Below, piece by piece: positions 62,855-64,000 of a stretch of DNA of 64,000 nt. The notes under the pieces were generated by a model. It was not told where the DNA came from. It worked only from the letters and a program-made list of their open reading frames with translations, and did no database searches. Every line of letters starts with the position of its first letter. Position 1 is the first letter of the stretch. The DNA comes from Mucinivorans hirudinis (GTDB lineage Bacteria; Bacteroidota; Bacteroidia; Bacteroidales; Rikenellaceae): NCBI GenBank assembly GCA_000723505.1, contig HG934468.1, forward strand, positions 3,070,798-3,134,797, given 5' to 3'. The position numbers were made by a program, and so were the translations under genes.

Positions 62855-64000
62855 ATGGATATAGTATTGAAAATATTAACTCTTGTCGGCTCGTTCGGTT
62901 TATTCCTCTTCGGAGTAAGGCTATTGGGCGAAGCACTGCTAAAGATTGCAGGAAAAAGCATCAGACATTTAATTTACGCAGGAGGAACTACCACATTGCA
63001 GGGTGTCGCATCGGGATGCCTGATTTCGGGAGTGGCTCAATCATCAGGAGCGGTTAGTGGGCTAATTGTCAGCTTTGTGAATTCGGGACTAATAACTCTG
63101 AGGCGTGCTTTACCGCTCATTATGGGGGCTAATATCGGGGCGAGCGTGATTATTTGGCTTATATGCTTTTTAGGTTTTCAACTCTCAGGTGAGTTGTTCG
63201 CCGTACCATTGGCGGGCTTGGGCTTTGCTCTGATTTTGGTGCGAAAGGAAAGAGCTAAATATTTAGGTCATATAATTATGGGTTTTGCATTGATTTTTAT
63301 AGGATTAGATGTAATGCAATACTCTTTTATGGACATTGCCCAATCGACTATTTTCGATGAGATTCTTCGAGAATATGCTACCATTTCGGCTTTGCCATTA
63401 ATAATAATTCTCTTAGCCGGCGTGCTTTTGACTGCACTTATCCGTTCGTCGAGCGCAACCACAATGCTCGCCATAGTCATATGCGTAAATGGCTGGATGC
63501 CCCTTGAGGCGGGGGCGGCAATGGTTATCGGCAACAACATAGGAACAACCTTGAGTGCGAATCTTGCAGCCTTGGATGCCAACACTGCCGGCAAAAGAGT
63601 TGCAGTTGCCCACACTATTATAAACCTTGTTGGTGCAATATACCTGCTGCCACTTACACCGATGTTGATAAGCGGATTGAGTGTAATTTTTTCTCCACCT
63701 TTTGTCATTGCGGCATTCTACACCCTATTTAACATAATAAACGTGTCGATATTGATGAATTTCATCCCTATAATCACACGCACTGTATCAAAGGTAATTC
63801 CGAATGAGCCTCAGGCAAACAACCGTCATCTTTTAGTGATGGATTGCGGGGTGCTTTCAACTTCGGAAATATCTATTGCTCAAGCAGAAAATGAAATAAA
63901 GAGCCACGCAAAGCGCACCCTGAAAATGTTTGGTTTTGTCCGCAAGATTTTCAGCGAAACAGACGAAGCGGAATGCGAACGCCTATTTGCGCGCGTGGAG
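62855..64000 (+). CDS. Na/Pi cotransporter family protein (NptA/PNaS), 3' end outside window
   Basis: Starting at ATG 62855, 10 bp after the previous stop, the frame stays open to the last base (382 codons). The first roughly 300 residues hold two inverted transport repeats, each with the family QSS-type motif: GVAQSSGAVSGL and TALIRSSSATTML. MGANIG and IGNNIGTTLSA follow these, as in NptA proteins. After about residue 305 the sequence becomes hydrophilic and helical (SISQAENEIKSH-like), the start of the usual PhoU-like regulatory tail. It should move phosphate with sodium across the inner membrane. The gene is truncated only by the window edge. Confidence 0.9.
   Translation, partial: MDIVLKILTLVGSFGLFLFGVRLLGEALLKIAGKSIRHLIYAGGTTTLQGVASGCLISGVAQSSGAVSGLIVSFVNSGLITLRRALPLIMGANIGASVIIWLICFLGFQLSGELFAVPLAGLGFALILVRKERAKYLGHIIMGFALIFIGLDVMQYSFMDIAQSTIFDEILREYATISALPLIIILLAGVLLTALIRSSSATTMLAIVICVNGWMPLEAGAAMVIGNNIGTTLSANLAALDANTAGKRVAVAHTIINLVGAIYLLPLTPMLISGLSVIFSPPFVIAAFYTLFNIINVSILMNFIPIITRTVSKVIPNEPQANNRHLLVMDCGVLSTSEISIAQAENEIKSHAKRTLKMFGFVRKIFSETDEAECERLFARVE

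Overview
The window is a stretch of a Bacteroidales chromosome. Supporting signs are a SusC/SusD pair, TamL-type and DUF5686 outer-membrane proteins, Bacteroidetes promoters (-7 box TAnnTTTG, sometimes with TTTG about 19 nt upstream), weak Shine-Dalgarno sites and lipoproteins with short Cys-containing leaders. A Rikenellaceae (Alistipes-like) host is plausible, but the sequence alone does not prove it. No rRNA, tRNA or CRISPR array was found.

Layout. Bases 1-6597 hold the 3' part of a giant gene (more than 2,198 codons, start outside the window) that joins a PLP-aminotransferase-like core to an HPr-kinase/PEPCK-like P-loop domain. Next come kdsC, a DUF5686 outer-membrane protein, nadK, pdxJ, a ROK regulator, purA, a SlyD-type FKBP, a decayed ISAs1-type transposase cut by a small inverted-repeat element, a DPE2-type 4-alpha-glucanotransferase, miaB with a structured leader, tex, htpG, dnaB, prs, a fused ResB-CcsA cytochrome c biogenesis protein, engB, pepD, truA and a UvrD/PcrA helicase. 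These are mostly housekeeping genes.

Bases 35733-53135 form the accessory region, a carbohydrate-utilisation locus. On the minus strand a LacI-family regulator overlaps a secreted TIM-barrel-type glycoside hydrolase gene by 4 bp. Divergently on the plus strand lie an SSS transporter, a signal-less FAD oxidoreductase with a discoidin-like tail, SusC, SusD, a secreted predicted alpha/alpha-toroid enzyme, an SGNH esterase and an alpha/beta-hydrolase esterase. A perfect 16-bp palindrome plus a second half site lies in the divergent promoter region and is the likely LacI operator. The inferred scheme is capture and cleavage of a decorated, probably acylated, glycan at the surface and periplasm, import of the product by the SSS transporter, and oxidation by the FAD enzyme in the cytoplasm.

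Bases 53212-64000 return to envelope and core genes: TamL-like protein, DUF4382 lipoprotein, aroB, murF, a mannose-1-phosphate guanylyltransferase, a double-ACT protein, a conserved-looking hypothetical, a POTRA/barrel outer-membrane protein and a Na/Pi cotransporter that runs off the right edge.

Intergenic DNA is rich in small inverted and dispersed repeats. There are four copies of a roughly 46-bp unit ending CCGAGTTAA, a 135-bp element with 24-bp terminal inverted repeats after miaB, a 32-bp near-perfect direct repeat found twice, and a 32-bp perfect palindrome after tex that resembles the ends of an inverted repeat before susC. Several of them touch or contain stop codons of neighbouring genes.
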